A DNA stretch of 64,000 bases, taken from contig NC_009668.1 of the NCBI RefSeq assembly GCF_000017405.1, positions 584,001-648,000 of the forward strand, in the 5' to 3' direction. This document shows positions 17,777 through 26,432 of this stretch, piece by piece. The number at the start of each line of letters is the position of its first letter. The first letter of the stretch is position 1. The notes under the pieces are model-generated. The model saw only the letters and a program-made list of their open reading frames with translations. It was not told the DNA's origin and ran no database searches. The position numbers were made by a program, and so were the translations under genes. The stretch is from Brucella anthropi ATCC 49188 (lineage in GTDB: Bacteria > Pseudomonadota > Alphaproteobacteria > Rhizobiales > Rhizobiaceae).

Positions 17777-18003
17777 AGATTTCGTATGATGACAGCGTCG
17801 ATGCGGCTTATATAAATCTCAACGATGAATTTAGTCCAACGTTGGTTGACTATACCTATTGTTGTGATCCGAATCTTGTCGACGGTCAGATTCACCTTGA
17901 TTTTGACAATGATGGACGACTGGTCGGCATAGAGATTTTGCAGGCCAGTAAAAAACTCCATTCATCGTTATTAACGAAAAATAATGATAGTCGACTGGAT
18001 TAA
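17773..18003 (+). CDS. DUF2283 family protein, probable immunity of cassette 2
   Basis: The 76-aa protein begins MKISYDDSVDAAYINL and contains LDFDNDGRLVGIEILQASK, the signature pattern of DUF2283. Its ATG overlaps the toxin stop codon (ATGA), indicating translational coupling. DUF2283 proteins are found beside DUF4258 proteins in apparent toxin-antitoxin pairs. Here the pair is attached to an exoprotein module, so the small acidic protein most likely protects against the upstream C-terminal toxin domain (inference from context). At 76 aa it is complete for the family. Confidence 0.85.
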   Translation: MKISYDDSVDAAYINLNDEFSPTLVDYTYCCDPNLVDGQIHLDFDNDGRLVGIEILQASKKLHSSLLTKNNDSRLD

Positions 18004-18152
18004 TGGCTCTGAAACCGCATTCAGACAGTTTTTCAGGGGGGGATAAGCTGTGTGACGCCAGTAACTAGTTGAGTTCAACAGGTTTGGAGCACTTCATGTT
18101 TCTTTCAGATGCAGCACTATAGCCGAATAATAGTGTAACTCGGTACAGGAAA

Positions 18153-19172
18153 ATCTCTAAGCGGTGCGACCGTTTCCGGCGAGACGGTGATTGCCGACAT
18201 TGGCGGCGATCTGAACATTGAAAGCCAGCTCGATACGTCGACTGCCAAGGCCAAGCAGGTCAATGTCAGCGGCAGCGTGGGCAAAACGCTCAGGGACAAA
18301 CAAGCGGCGGCATCTCCGGCTCTTATCAGACAGCCAAGGGCGATGCCGCAATCGTCTCCGAACAGTCCGGCATTCATGCAGGCGAGGGCGGTTTCGACAT
18401 CAAGGTTGATGGCAATACGAAGCTGAAAGGTGGTCTTGTCACCAGTGAAGCCGATCAAGAAAACAACCGTCTGGAAACCGGCACGCTGGAGTTCGAAGAC
18501 CTTGATACGCATTCGAAATGGAAAGCTGATACCTATGGCGGTGGTATAACCGGTAGCGGCCCTATTGTCTCTCCACCGATCAAGGAAGGTGAAAGCGAGA
18601 CCGGGAAGGCTTTGTCAGCCATCTCGCCCGGCGAGATAGTCATCACTGATCCGGATAATCAGAAGCAGAATATCGACGATCTGCGTCGTGACACCACCGA
18701 CACCAACACGTCGCTGCCCGGCATTCCCGATCTGCAGAAGCTTCTTGATGAGCAGCTGAAGACCCAGCAGCTCTACGATGACGCTGCCGCCAAAGCTGCC
18801 AAGATGATTGGTGATTATGCTTCAGAGCGATTTGCTGAGGCAAATAGGAATCAAAACACAGAAGAGATGGAGTTCTGGAAGGAGGGTGGAACTGGCCCGG
18901 CCATCCTGCACGCCATCGCGGGCGGTCTTCTTGGGGGCCTCACTGACTTCAGCGGAATGCTCTCTGGCATGGCTGGCGGTGCTATGTCGGCAAAACTCGC
19001 ACCGGAAATCCACAAACTCGTCGAGCAGTTTGTTAAGGATGCAGGTGTCACCGGTTCAGCAGCGGACCTCATGGTCAACACCATCACCGGGTCCATCCTT
19101 CAGGGTCTCGGCGCGGTAACAGGCGGAACTGGTGCTGCGTATGCCGGGAATGCGTATCAGAATAACTATCTG
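18153..19172 (+). repeat. Long tandem repeat unit 3 (5'-shortened, frameshifted)
   Basis: This third copy of the constant region starts inside the unit, at the sequence matching about 12907. It has lost DNA around 18262-18312, where the reading frame changes, and ends at AYAGNAYQNNYL (19172). Confidence 0.85.
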
Positions 19173-20072
19173 AAGCATGCTGAGCGAGAGGAGTTTGACA
19201 AAGCTCGTTTTGACTGTTCGCAAGGGAATCAGGAAGCTTGCAAGATTGCAGACGACCTTAGACAGAAATCGTACGAAAGAGACGAATTGCTCGACAGGTG
19301 TCGAGGCGACTACAGTAATGAGTGTCAACAAGCTCGCGCTGAGTTGCGCTATGCAGCGGCTGAATACATAGATTTGGCGCGTAAAGGTTTGGGCGATCCG
19401 AGCAGCCCGCTCTACTATAGCGAACGCCATATGGTGTTTGTGGGTGCGGCAAAATATGCAGACGAAAAAGATACGTATGTTCTGCCGCAGGAGTTACTCT
19501 CGAGTTTAAGTGACCCAAAATCATTACAAATTGCTACTGGGAATCCTCAGGAGGTTTCACAGGCTTTGAGGGGGCCAATTTCGCTGGGCCTCATTGCTGG
19601 CGCTGCGTTAATTGAAGGTGGCTTAAGACCAAGAGGGACGATAAAGCGGGAAGGTGGAAATGTTGACGAAATCGTACCTTCAAGTAGGAAAGCCACCTCA
19701 GCTGATGTCGAAAGCTATTTTCAGCAGAACAGGCAGTATTGGTCGAACGATCCAATTGTCGTCAGCGGAAATAAAGTCTATCAACGTAATGACTTAATCG
19801 ATCCGAAATATGTCGATCCGAGAACAGGAAAGACCAATCTTGAATTAATGCAGTCTGGCCGAGCCCCTATCGGTCCCGATGGAAATCCAATAAATCTCCA
19901 TCATATGACGCAGTCTCAAACAGGACCGATTGCAGAGTTGACGCAAACTTTCCATCAGAAAAACTCGAGTACGATACATATTAACGGAAGCGATATACCG
20001 TCGGGTATTAATCGTGCAGAGTTTAGTATATGGAGGCGGGATTACTGGAAAAATAGGGCAAACGATTTTTAG
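18153..20072 (+). pseudogene. Orphan CdiA-type C-terminal module 3, frameshifted, with LHH nuclease toxin
   Basis: The frame starting at 18187 (VIADIGGDLNIESQL) breaks at about 18300. The same protein continues in another frame (GGISGSYQTAKGDAAIVSEQ) and is open to 20072 without an early ATG. The constant part ends in NNYLKH at 19172. The remaining ~300 residues are a distinct C-terminus, ending with the LHH nuclease region GNPINLHHMTQSQTGPIAEL. The SUKH gene nine bases downstream is its likely immunity partner. Loss of the N-terminus and the frameshift make it a non-expressed module where it sits. The toxin part itself (19173-20072) looks intact. Confidence 0.8.
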
Positions 20073-20081
20073 GAGACTATA

Positions 20082-20504
20082 ATGGCGAAAGAAATTGCAA
20101 GCATTATTGAGGAGATAAACAGAATTGATGATCCGACCGGGAGAAAGCTTACATTGCCAGACGATGCTCTTATTCATAAGTATGAGAGTGCGACTGGGTT
20201 TCAATTTTCTGAGGACTATAAGGAATTTCTAAAGAACGTTAGTAATGCGTTTGTAGGATATTTATCTCCGCTTATTTTAAACGAGGAAATGGGTGGAGTG
20301 TATGGAGAGTTATTAACCACGATACAACAAGCTCGGTCGGTCGGGCTACCAGATAATTGGTTGCCCATCTGTGAGGATAACGGCGATTATTACTGTATTG
20401 CACCGGACGGACTTATTCGCTTCTGGAGCCATGATGGTCCCTCGGATGAATCTTGGCCAAACTTGGCAACGTGGGCGGATGAGGTTTGGATACAAGGCAA
20501 GTGA
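20082..20504 (+). CDS. SUKH (SMI1/KNR4) immunity protein, cassette 3
   Basis: The 140-aa protein starts at ATG 20082 with AGGAG upstream, nine bases after the toxin frame. DDALIHKYESATGFQFSEDYKEFLKNVSNAF and WLPICEDNGDYYCIAPDG are the two halves of the SMI1/KNR4 fold signature. It is AT-rich compared with the constant region before it. By position it should neutralise the LHH nuclease of module 3. Since that module is frameshifted, this gene may now serve only to protect against sister cells that deploy the toxin (inference). Confidence 0.87.
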   Translation: MAKEIASIIEEINRIDDPTGRKLTLPDDALIHKYESATGFQFSEDYKEFLKNVSNAFVGYLSPLILNEEMGGVYGELLTTIQQARSVGLPDNWLPICEDNGDYYCIAPDGLIRFWSHDGPSDESWPNLATWADEVWIQGK

Positions 20505-21168
20505 TACAGGACCAGTCTCGCGTAGTGACGAAGGTCTTTAAACTGGATAGGGGTTTATGATTTTCTACGGTCCTTAAGACGTGGCGAGTTGCTGTGCCTA
20601 TCCGCCTGATTTGGAAGCTGCCCATAAGAGGCAAGGAGCAAAGTTAGCTGATCGCCTTGAGGAGCTCGGTGACTATTATTCCGTGGAATACAAGCCTTGA
20701 GCTTAGTCTCTATTCGCAATTTTCAGATCGGTCTAAAGCCTTTTCTGACAGCTTTGTTCCCAATGCTCATGGCGGCATTATGGGGAACGGTGGAGGTCTT
20801 AGCAGTTCAGGAATGCGGCTCATTCTGACACCAATCTGAAGTGGGCAGTTGTTGAAGGTGGGGCGATACACGCCTAAAGTGGTTGGAGATATTGCTCTGG
20901 AAATGGCGAAACTCCTCGATTCTGCAAATATATTAGAATGACTTCCTTGGCGGCTTCATCTGGGCCGTTCTAATACGGCTGGCTGCTGCTTTGCTGGGAG
21001 CGGCTGCAAAGGGAGGAAATTTCCATTAGCGGTAATGCTTCTGATAGCGTTCAGTAATCCGGGCGTTGATGATACGCGTCAAGAAGTGCGCCCCACGGTT
21101 AGAGCGGGCGAGATCATTGCCCGTTACTCAATTGCATCGATTGAGAATCTAAACTGGTAAACCTTAAC
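20505..21168. other. Gene-free stretch, probably decayed cassette remains
   Basis: About 660 bp contain no frame I would call. Short open stretches exist (for example 20657-20839) but have no ribosome site or recognisable content. Its position behind three cassettes and its mixed composition suggest the debris of further toxin or immunity genes. I could not match it to any of them by eye. Confidence 0.4.
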
Positions 21169-21196
21169 GCCTCGGGAGATGTTCCGAGGCATTTTT
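21169..21196 (+). terminator. Rho-independent terminator
   Basis: A 7-bp stem (gcctcgg / ccgaggc) with an 8-base loop is followed by atttttat. It closes the toxin-cassette half of the island. Confidence 0.7.
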
Positions 21197-21293
21197 ATGT
21201 GTTTTTAAAAACCATTCTACACCGAATTGAAATTTCCATATTACTACGGACAGTATATTATACGGCTACAATCATTATAGGAGACAGAAAGAG

Positions 21294-21761
21294 CTAATCA
21301 CTTCGCCTTTGATTGAAAGATTCTTGCCTTTGAAATCGTGGAAGAGACAGTTTCTGGGTGACTTGCTCTCGTACGAATTCGGCCATTCCATCACCATTAA
21401 ACCAGTATATAAAGTCAACAGAGTTGCGATCTGGGTCCTCATCGCTAAAGGCGGTGAAACCTTGTAGTAGAATATCTTTGACGTTATCGTCACCATTGAA
21501 ATCAAACCATTCTCCCGAATACCAATATCTGGCAAAACCAGTATGGAAACAACGTTCGTGGTGAGACATCCCCCAAAAAGGCTTATGCCCAACCAGCTTC
21601 ATGTCAGGCAGCCATGTCTTCGCAGCACTGAGCCGGATTCGAGCACGTTTTGATTTGCCTATTTTGTATTTTCCATGGTTTTCGACGATATAGATGAAGC
21701 CGGGGTCCACCCGATGCAGATTCCAGACTGGCATGACAGTACCAACGTTCTTGAAAATCAT
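21294..21761 (-). CDS. GIY-YIG nuclease family protein (MUG113/T5orf172-like)
   Basis: This protein has up to 155 aa (a second ATG would begin MPVWNLHRVD). GFIYIVENHGKYKIGKSKRARIRL corresponds to the GIY-YIG start with its downstream arginine. Then come LERELH-like SHHERCFHTGFARYW and GEWFDF, the typical order in the MUG113/T5orf172 branch. Family members include phage and plasmid proteins and nuclease domains of unclear role. It faces away from the toxin cassettes and has no obvious partner. It could be an independent island nuclease in defence or recombination, but the sequence does not decide this. Confidence 0.72.
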   Translation of the reverse strand: MIFKNVGTVMPVWNLHRVDPGFIYIVENHGKYKIGKSKRARIRLSAAKTWLPDMKLVGHKPFWGMSHHERCFHTGFARYWYSGEWFDFNGDDNVKDILLQGFTAFSDEDPDRNSVDFIYWFNGDGMAEFVREQVTQKLSLPRFQRQESFNQRRSD

Positions 21762-21869
21762 CTAAGCCCTCTTTTTTGGAGCGAATGTTACCTTTATGGA
21801 ATTAAATACGAGAGAAATCGCAGTGCTCGCCCGGTCCCGTAGTTTTATACTAACTTGTCTGCTTAGTAG

Positions 21870-22598
21870 TTGCCTACCGGCTTAGCTAGAACTACGGAAT
21901 GCAATGATGAAATATCGGATCATTTGAGGATTGCTTTTGCACCTACTGCATGGGAATGGGACATGCTCGATTACTTTTCCATAAGCGGCATCAAGCTTGG
22001 ATGGGATACACTTTGCGGCTTGTGGCGGTTGGCGCGCCGAAATCGGCGTAACCTCAACCCGGTGAAGCGACTTGAGCTGCGGCAAAAATGGAAGCCCAAG
22101 TTCGATGACTTCTTCCTTGTTAACACCCACAAAGAACTCAGCACTGAAGTCATCATTCGAAATATCAACCGCCTAGATGAATACCCGAACAACGCTGAAC
22201 CGCAGAGAAAGAACGGCATTAGCCCGTGGTTTAAAGTTTCTGTGGTTCAAACCTACGAGCGCGGATTTATGGTCTGTCTCAGTATAGGGGAACTAGTGTC
22301 TATCGGTGAGGACAAGTGGCGTTATCGGGATTGGTTAAAGGGTGAGAAAGGCGAGAAATTTTGGTGCATCGGTTTTATCCCTTACGAAAATATCTTCGAC
22401 GTGGATTGGGATGGCGACAAGTATTATAATTATCCGCATATTTTTTGTTATTTTGATCAGATACGCAAACAGCCCTACGAGCGCATCATGCTTTGCCGCG
22501 AATGGAAGTTCGACAAGACGTCGCACTTTACCGAAATAGCAAACATTGAGACTGTGCGAAAAGCCAGCAAAAAGTATGGTCTAAAGTACTTTGGCTGA
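21870..22598 (+). CDS. Hypothetical island protein
   Basis: The reading frame is up to 242 aa with a TTG start. ATG 21963 behind GGGAATGGGAC is the more natural start and gives about 211 aa beginning MLDYFSISGIKLGWD. A basic, Trp-rich stretch (GWDTLCGLWRLARRNRRNLNP) is followed by many Trp/Tyr/Phe residues and a calcium-loop-like DVDWDGDKYYNYP. I do not recognise a family. It is isolated between a GIY-YIG gene and the serine recombinase. Confidence 0.6.
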   Translation: MPTGLARTTECNDEISDHLRIAFAPTAWEWDMLDYFSISGIKLGWDTLCGLWRLARRNRRNLNPVKRLELRQKWKPKFDDFFLVNTHKELSTEVIIRNINRLDEYPNNAEPQRKNGISPWFKVSVVQTYERGFMVCLSIGELVSIGEDKWRYRDWLKGEKGEKFWCIGFIPYENIFDVDWDGDKYYNYPHIFCYFDQIRKQPYERIMLCREWKFDKTSHFTEIANIETVRKASKKYGLKYFG

Positions 22599-22672
22599 AG
22601 CTGCGGCAACAGTTCTACACGACATCCACCAGCGCTCATGCAAGCACCATTGCCTTGTTCTCATCTTGACAT

Positions 22673-23299
22673 TTAGCTTGCTGAATTAACGATTGTCGAT
22701 TTTCGTAGTTTCGAAAGGGTCGAGCGGCTGCAGCCAGTTGCGGCAATTATGCTATTCCAGCTTTGGCCACTCTCCAGCATTTTAAGAAGTGCTGCATTCC
22801 GTGATTTGTTTTCTGGCCTGCCTTTATATTTTCCATCAGCCTTAGCTTTATCAATTCCCTGCTTTTGTCGCCGTCTGCGATCATCGTAATCTTTCCGAGC
22901 GATGGCAGCGATCATATCCAGAAGCATGCTATTGATCGCCTCAAACATTCGAAGCGTGAACTCATCCGTATTTTCCGAAGCCATTGACCATGAAGTCGGA
23001 AGGTCAAGCGCAACGACGCGAATTTGTTTTATTCTAATTTCTGCCTTCAGCTGTTCCCAGTCGGCAGAGTTCAAACGGCTCAACCGGTCCACCTGCTCAA
23101 TTAAGAGTACATCGCCGGGTTGGCTATCGGAAAGCAGACGGAATAATTCCGGGCGATCAAGGGAAGCGCCGCTTTCGTTTTCGACATAGAAGGCCGCGAT
23201 CTTTAAACCACGCTCTTTGGCAAATGCAATCAGATCGTCTTTCGCTCGATTGGCATCTTGATCCTTTGTAGAGGCTCGAAGATAGGCACGTAAAAACAT
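22673..23299 (-). CDS. Serine recombinase (resolvase/invertase family)
   Basis: A protein of 208 aa from ATG 23299 has an N-terminal resolvase domain: AYLRASTKDQDANRAKDDL contains the nucleophilic serine, followed by GASLDRPELFRLL and GDVLLIEQVDRLSRL. A C-terminal helix-turn-helix (SWNSIIAATGCSRSTLSKLRK) follows. Its size and order match small plasmid/transposon resolvases and invertases of the Tn3/Gin class. It may resolve or invert DNA within the island, or be left over from an inserted transposon. An inverted repeat directly upstream (23300-23332) is a candidate binding site. The gene on its 5' side is truncated at about 23360. Confidence 0.88.
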   Translation of the reverse strand: MFLRAYLRASTKDQDANRAKDDLIAFAKERGLKIAAFYVENESGASLDRPELFRLLSDSQPGDVLLIEQVDRLSRLNSADWEQLKAEIRIKQIRVVALDLPTSWSMASENTDEFTLRMFEAINSMLLDMIAAIARKDYDDRRRRQKQGIDKAKADGKYKGRPENKSRNAALLKMLESGQSWNSIIAATGCSRSTLSKLRKSTIVNSAS

Positions 23300-23332
23300 A
23301 GAACCACTCAAATGTTCGTTTTAAGTGGTTCT
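23300..23332. promoter_or_regulatory. Inverted repeat upstream of the serine recombinase
   Basis: Perfect 9-bp arms (agaaccact / agtggttct) flank a 15-base spacer directly before the recombinase ATG. It could be an operator or recombination half-site pair for that protein, or a terminator reading rightward since ttttataa follows. Which of these cannot be decided by eye. Confidence 0.45.
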
Positions 23333-23423
23333 TTTATAATCGGTTCGTTTTGACTTGTAAATCGGAATTATCGAACCAGCGCAGGGCCAGTTCGCCAGAG
23401 GTATACCATTCGGCTCTACGGTA

Positions 23424-24308
23424 TTGACTATCGAAATCGTTTTGCCCGATAGCGCTGCTCTCCCCAACCAGTACAGAGATGCTTTGACGACGGTCGAAGA
23501 TCGAAGCATCTTAAATACCGACGACTTCTCGGGTTACGTTCGAGAGCTAATGCCCGAGTGGGTTAAAGATGTAATTCGCGAAGCCCATCCGCCGAGTGAC
23601 GAGAATTTGGATGATTTGCAAAGCGATCTCCAAAAGCTTCTCGATGAGTTTAGATTGCCCACGCCAACTTATTCGAAGTCGCTAAAGTCCACAGAGCGTA
23701 CGGATCAAAGTGACGAAGGTCTCGATGAGGCAGAGAAAGCAGACCTCGACCCACTGGCAAACGAAGAGGATCGCTTTCTTAGAGGCGAAGGCCATTCAGG
23801 AAACCGAGCCACTTCGAAGAAAATTAGAAAAGCGCCCGAAGGCGCGAAATTATCTAAAGAAGCGCAAGCTCTTGAACGCGCGCCCACAATAGAAATCCTC
23901 AGAGAATTATCAGAGATTGAAGCCAAGGGAATTAAAGGGCGCGCTGGCAAATATTATAGAGATGCTCAAACGCTCTTCGTGAATGGCCTGTATTCTGCCG
24001 TGGATAGAATGACTTCCGAGCTAGAGTTACACTTTGCGGGGCAGGCCGAACCAGAAGCCCTTAGAGGCATTATTCTCTCAGCGGCACAGCGGTCAACGGC
24101 CTACCGTGTTGGTAAAGCCACCTGTTATGCAATCAGCAAACGATTGGCGGATGATTGGCCACTTGAAGATTTGGAAAGAGCAACTTCTCCCGAATCTCTT
24201 TCCTTGGCCGCAGATGATTATCATCAGAGCCTGAACGCTGCTCGCAAATGGATACGTTCAGAGCTCAAGGTAAAGGGCTTCTTGGAAGATGAAACAGAAA
24301 TGCTTTGA
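23424..24308 (+). pseudogene. 5'-truncated gene of unknown family
   Basis: The frame is open from 23361, with QGQFAGGIPFGSTVLTIEIVLPDSAALPNQYRDALT before and through the first usable start (TTG 23424). It therefore begins in what looks like the middle of a larger protein. The 294 residues comprise an acidic linker (GLDEAEKADLDPLANEEDRF) and a helical C-terminus (GRAGKYYRDAQTLFVNGLYSAVDRM, then VGKATCYAISKRLADDWPLEDL). I cannot name the family. A C-terminal piece of a large HSP90-like ATPase-type protein is only a guess. The missing 5' end next to a serine recombinase suggests deletion or insertion at about 23360. Confidence 0.5.
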
Positions 24309-24433
24309 ACAGTTTTAGGTAACATGCTGACTGAATGATGCGCAAATTACGCATTTGTCGTTCATCACTTCATTGAATCGAAGCAGATAGTCTCTCTTCG
24401 AGCGATCACGAAACATCAATATTTTAATTAAAT

Positions 24434-24730
24434 GGAGAATTTATTGGTCAGCGCAAAAGAGATTATAAAAAAAGACGTCGCGGGGCTGAGTACCGGGAGT
24501 TCATCGGAAGACATTGTGATATCGATGCCATATCAAGGTACAAGATTATCGATGGTAGCTTCGTAGAGGGATTTTACGAAAAACTGAAGGATGAGGTTTT
24601 CGTTCTTAAGTTGACGTCCAAGGCGGACAGGGAAGACCATGGTATAATTTATATTGGAAATGGTGGTGGACCTGACCTGTTGAATCTTGCAGGGAAAGCC
24701 ATTCCTCCATGCGTTAATCCGCTGAAGTGA
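24434..24730 (+). other. Short possible coding stretch without a clear start
   Basis: Two overlapping frames exist. One is a 44-codon frame from ATG 24434 (MENLLVSAKEIIKK). The other ends at TGA 24730 and reads EYREFIGRHCDIDAIS, then VEGFYEKLKDEVFVLKL and GNGGGPDLLNLAGKAIPP, which looks protein-like but lacks an ATG. The second abuts the ATG at 24731, suggesting coupling. A frameshifted small gene is the simplest reading. Confidence 0.35.
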
Positions 24731-25099
24731 ATGTTTGAGTATTCGGAAGAAACCGGTACTCGAAATCCGGGTAGCCCACATTCCAATCAAATGACGCCGT
24801 TCAATAGGGAATTGTATGTTTTGGCAACCCTTTGCCATCTTGTGTTGAAACTGGAGCACAAGCCGGGTCTCCCAGTCGATGACTGCCTTGCTGAAGTCGT
24901 CAAACAGAAAGGCACGAATCTCCCAGATTTCTGGGCAAAAAGTCTGAACAATACGCTTGCTAGGTTGTCTGCGTCGGTTGATATCATCAATGAGCGGTTG
25001 ATGATGTTGGATAAGGATGCAAAGACCTATTCGTTTCCTGAAATGCGAAAGCGATTGACGGACAGGTACGAGTATAATCCAGAGATGATTTTCGTATAA
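24731..25099 (+). CDS. Hypothetical island protein
   Basis: A 122-aa protein starts at the ATG immediately following the stop of the preceding stretch. It is predicted helical and soluble, with ELYVLATLCHLVLKLEHKPGLPVDDCLAEVVKQKG and a central ASVDIINERLMML helix. I see no known motif, signal peptide or membrane segment. It is convergent with the HUH endonuclease gene at 25169-25936. Confidence 0.55.
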   Translation: MFEYSEETGTRNPGSPHSNQMTPFNRELYVLATLCHLVLKLEHKPGLPVDDCLAEVVKQKGTNLPDFWAKSLNNTLARLSASVDIINERLMMLDKDAKTYSFPEMRKRLTDRYEYNPEMIFV

Positions 25100-25168
25100 A
25101 AATAATTATATCGTTGCCACCGATAAAAAGGCGGACCAGAACGCAATCTGATCCACCGAGTTTAGAGG

Positions 25169-25936
25169 TTAGGCGGCAGTTCGCCTTGTTCGGTACACGC
25201 AATAGCGACGTCGGGGAGCTGAACTTCGTTTTAATTTCCCTCTAAATTGCTTTTGATAAGGAAAGGTCTTTAAGCCACTTACCTGTGGTACGGTTTTCTT
25301 GAGGTCGTACCATGAAGGTTTTCGATACCGGGCTGCGAGTTCCGGATGCCTTTTAGCCCACTTATGGCGATCTCTCGAGGCTTTGAATGCTGCCTTCCGG
25401 CGAGCCTTTAGACTTAGAGCGTGACTGACCATCGAGCGTCTACCACGAAACCATCCTTGATATGCGGCGTATTTTTGGAGATTGAAGTAATCGATAGACT
25501 TAGGAGTAACGCCTTTAACCAGATAATTTGCGAGGACCTTATCAGTATAGATATTGACCTGACGTATATCTATCGAATGCTTAAAGACGTTGTCTTTTCG
25601 CTTTTTTACCCATTTTGGAACTTTACGTTTGAATTCCTTTTCCAACTCAATTGGAACATGAACCAGCCAATGGACATGGGTAAATCCATGAGGGTTTTCA
25701 AAGACAAATAACCAATATGGTTTGCATTTAGGAAGATTTTTTCTTGAACAGGCATTGGTAAGCCAACGCCTGTAAGATTCTCTTATTTTAATGAATATCT
25801 CATCTGCATTTAATTTGAAGCATTTGTCGAATGTTATCGTTACAAATGTGTTCAGATTGTAGCCAATGTATTTTGCATAATCAATGGCATGTAGTATATT
25901 TTCTGTACCCTTATGGGTTAAATACTCAGTTCGCAC
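25169..25936 (-). CDS. HUH-family (Rep-like) single-tyrosine endonuclease
   Basis: The 255-aa basic protein carries the three rolling-circle Rep motifs in order. Motif 1 is a hydrophobic strand FVTITFDK (31-38). Motif 2 is THVHWLVHV, with His87 and His89 as the metal-binding HUH pair. Motif 3 is NYLVKG, with Tyr138 as the nicking tyrosine and Lys141. The C-terminal ~90 residues are rich in Arg, Lys and Trp. HUH endonucleases nick and rejoin single-stranded DNA to start rolling-circle replication, transfer or transposition. This one could replicate or mobilise the excised island (inference). No relaxosome or coupling protein is nearby. Confidence 0.75.
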   Translation of the reverse strand: MRTEYLTHKGTENILHAIDYAKYIGYNLNTFVTITFDKCFKLNADEIFIKIRESYRRWLTNACSRKNLPKCKPYWLFVFENPHGFTHVHWLVHVPIELEKEFKRKVPKWVKKRKDNVFKHSIDIRQVNIYTDKVLANYLVKGVTPKSIDYFNLQKYAAYQGWFRGRRSMVSHALSLKARRKAAFKASRDRHKWAKRHPELAARYRKPSWYDLKKTVPQVSGLKTFPYQKQFRGKLKRSSAPRRRYCVYRTRRTAA

Positions 25937-26432
25937 TTAATAAATATTATTACTTTCCTTATCCTTTCAAAATTGACGATATCTAGCCTACATAAACTAA
26001 AAATCGCACCGAGGGTTTCTCGGGCTTTTGAGGATTTCCGTATTTGAAATTTTGGATTAAAAAATTGGGCAGATCAGATCGAATTAGATAAACTGTTCGC
26101 CTTCAGAAACAGCCCAACATCGACATCGCTTAAAGGACTACCAAGGAGCTGAATTCCGATCCTTGTAATCTTTGGCAAATTCCCATGCTTCTTTGAAGAG
26201 ATCGAACCCTCTTTTAAGATCATGTTGTCGGGCAAATTCACCGAGTTCTTTTACGGTGTTGAGATATTCATCGATATCTACGTTACTGAAGTCTATCCTT
26301 ATCAATCATGAGGAACCCTGCACCCTTAACGAATGCGACCTGTTGAAATTAATTAAAAAATATAGATCGACAAGAAAAACCTTATCGATCTATATTTTCA
26401 ACAATACATGAATTACATCCAGAAGTCAAGCG
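25937..26432. other. AT-rich intergenic stretch inside the island
   Basis: This ~500-bp AT-rich region lies between the HUH gene start and the integrase end. It holds one possible small minus-strand gene (26138-26305) and no other supported feature. Given the HUH gene beside it, this is where a replication or transfer origin would be expected. I see no unambiguous nick-site hairpin. Confidence 0.35.
26138..26305 (-). CDS. Possible small acidic protein
   Basis: A 55-aa frame with a TTG start (minus strand, 26305) encodes IRIDFSNVDIDEYLNTVKEL and then a helical KRGFDLFKEAWEFAKDYKD segment. Its composition looks like a real soluble protein, but the start codon is weak and no family is recognised. 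Confidence 0.3.
   Translation of the reverse strand: MIRIDFSNVDIDEYLNTVKELGEFARQHDLKRGFDLFKEAWEFAKDYKDRNSAPW

Noticed and set aside
12354..19172. CRISPR array, prompted by the regular long repeats
   Set aside because: Repeats are over 1 kb and coding; there are no short repeat-spacer units or cas genes in the window.
20657..20839. 60-aa frame behind cassette 3
   Set aside because: No start signal and no recognisable protein features; treated as part of the decayed stretch.
26172..26411. 79-aa plus-strand frame between HUH gene and integrase
   Set aside because: Composition looks random and there is no ribosome site; the opposite strand has a better small candidate.
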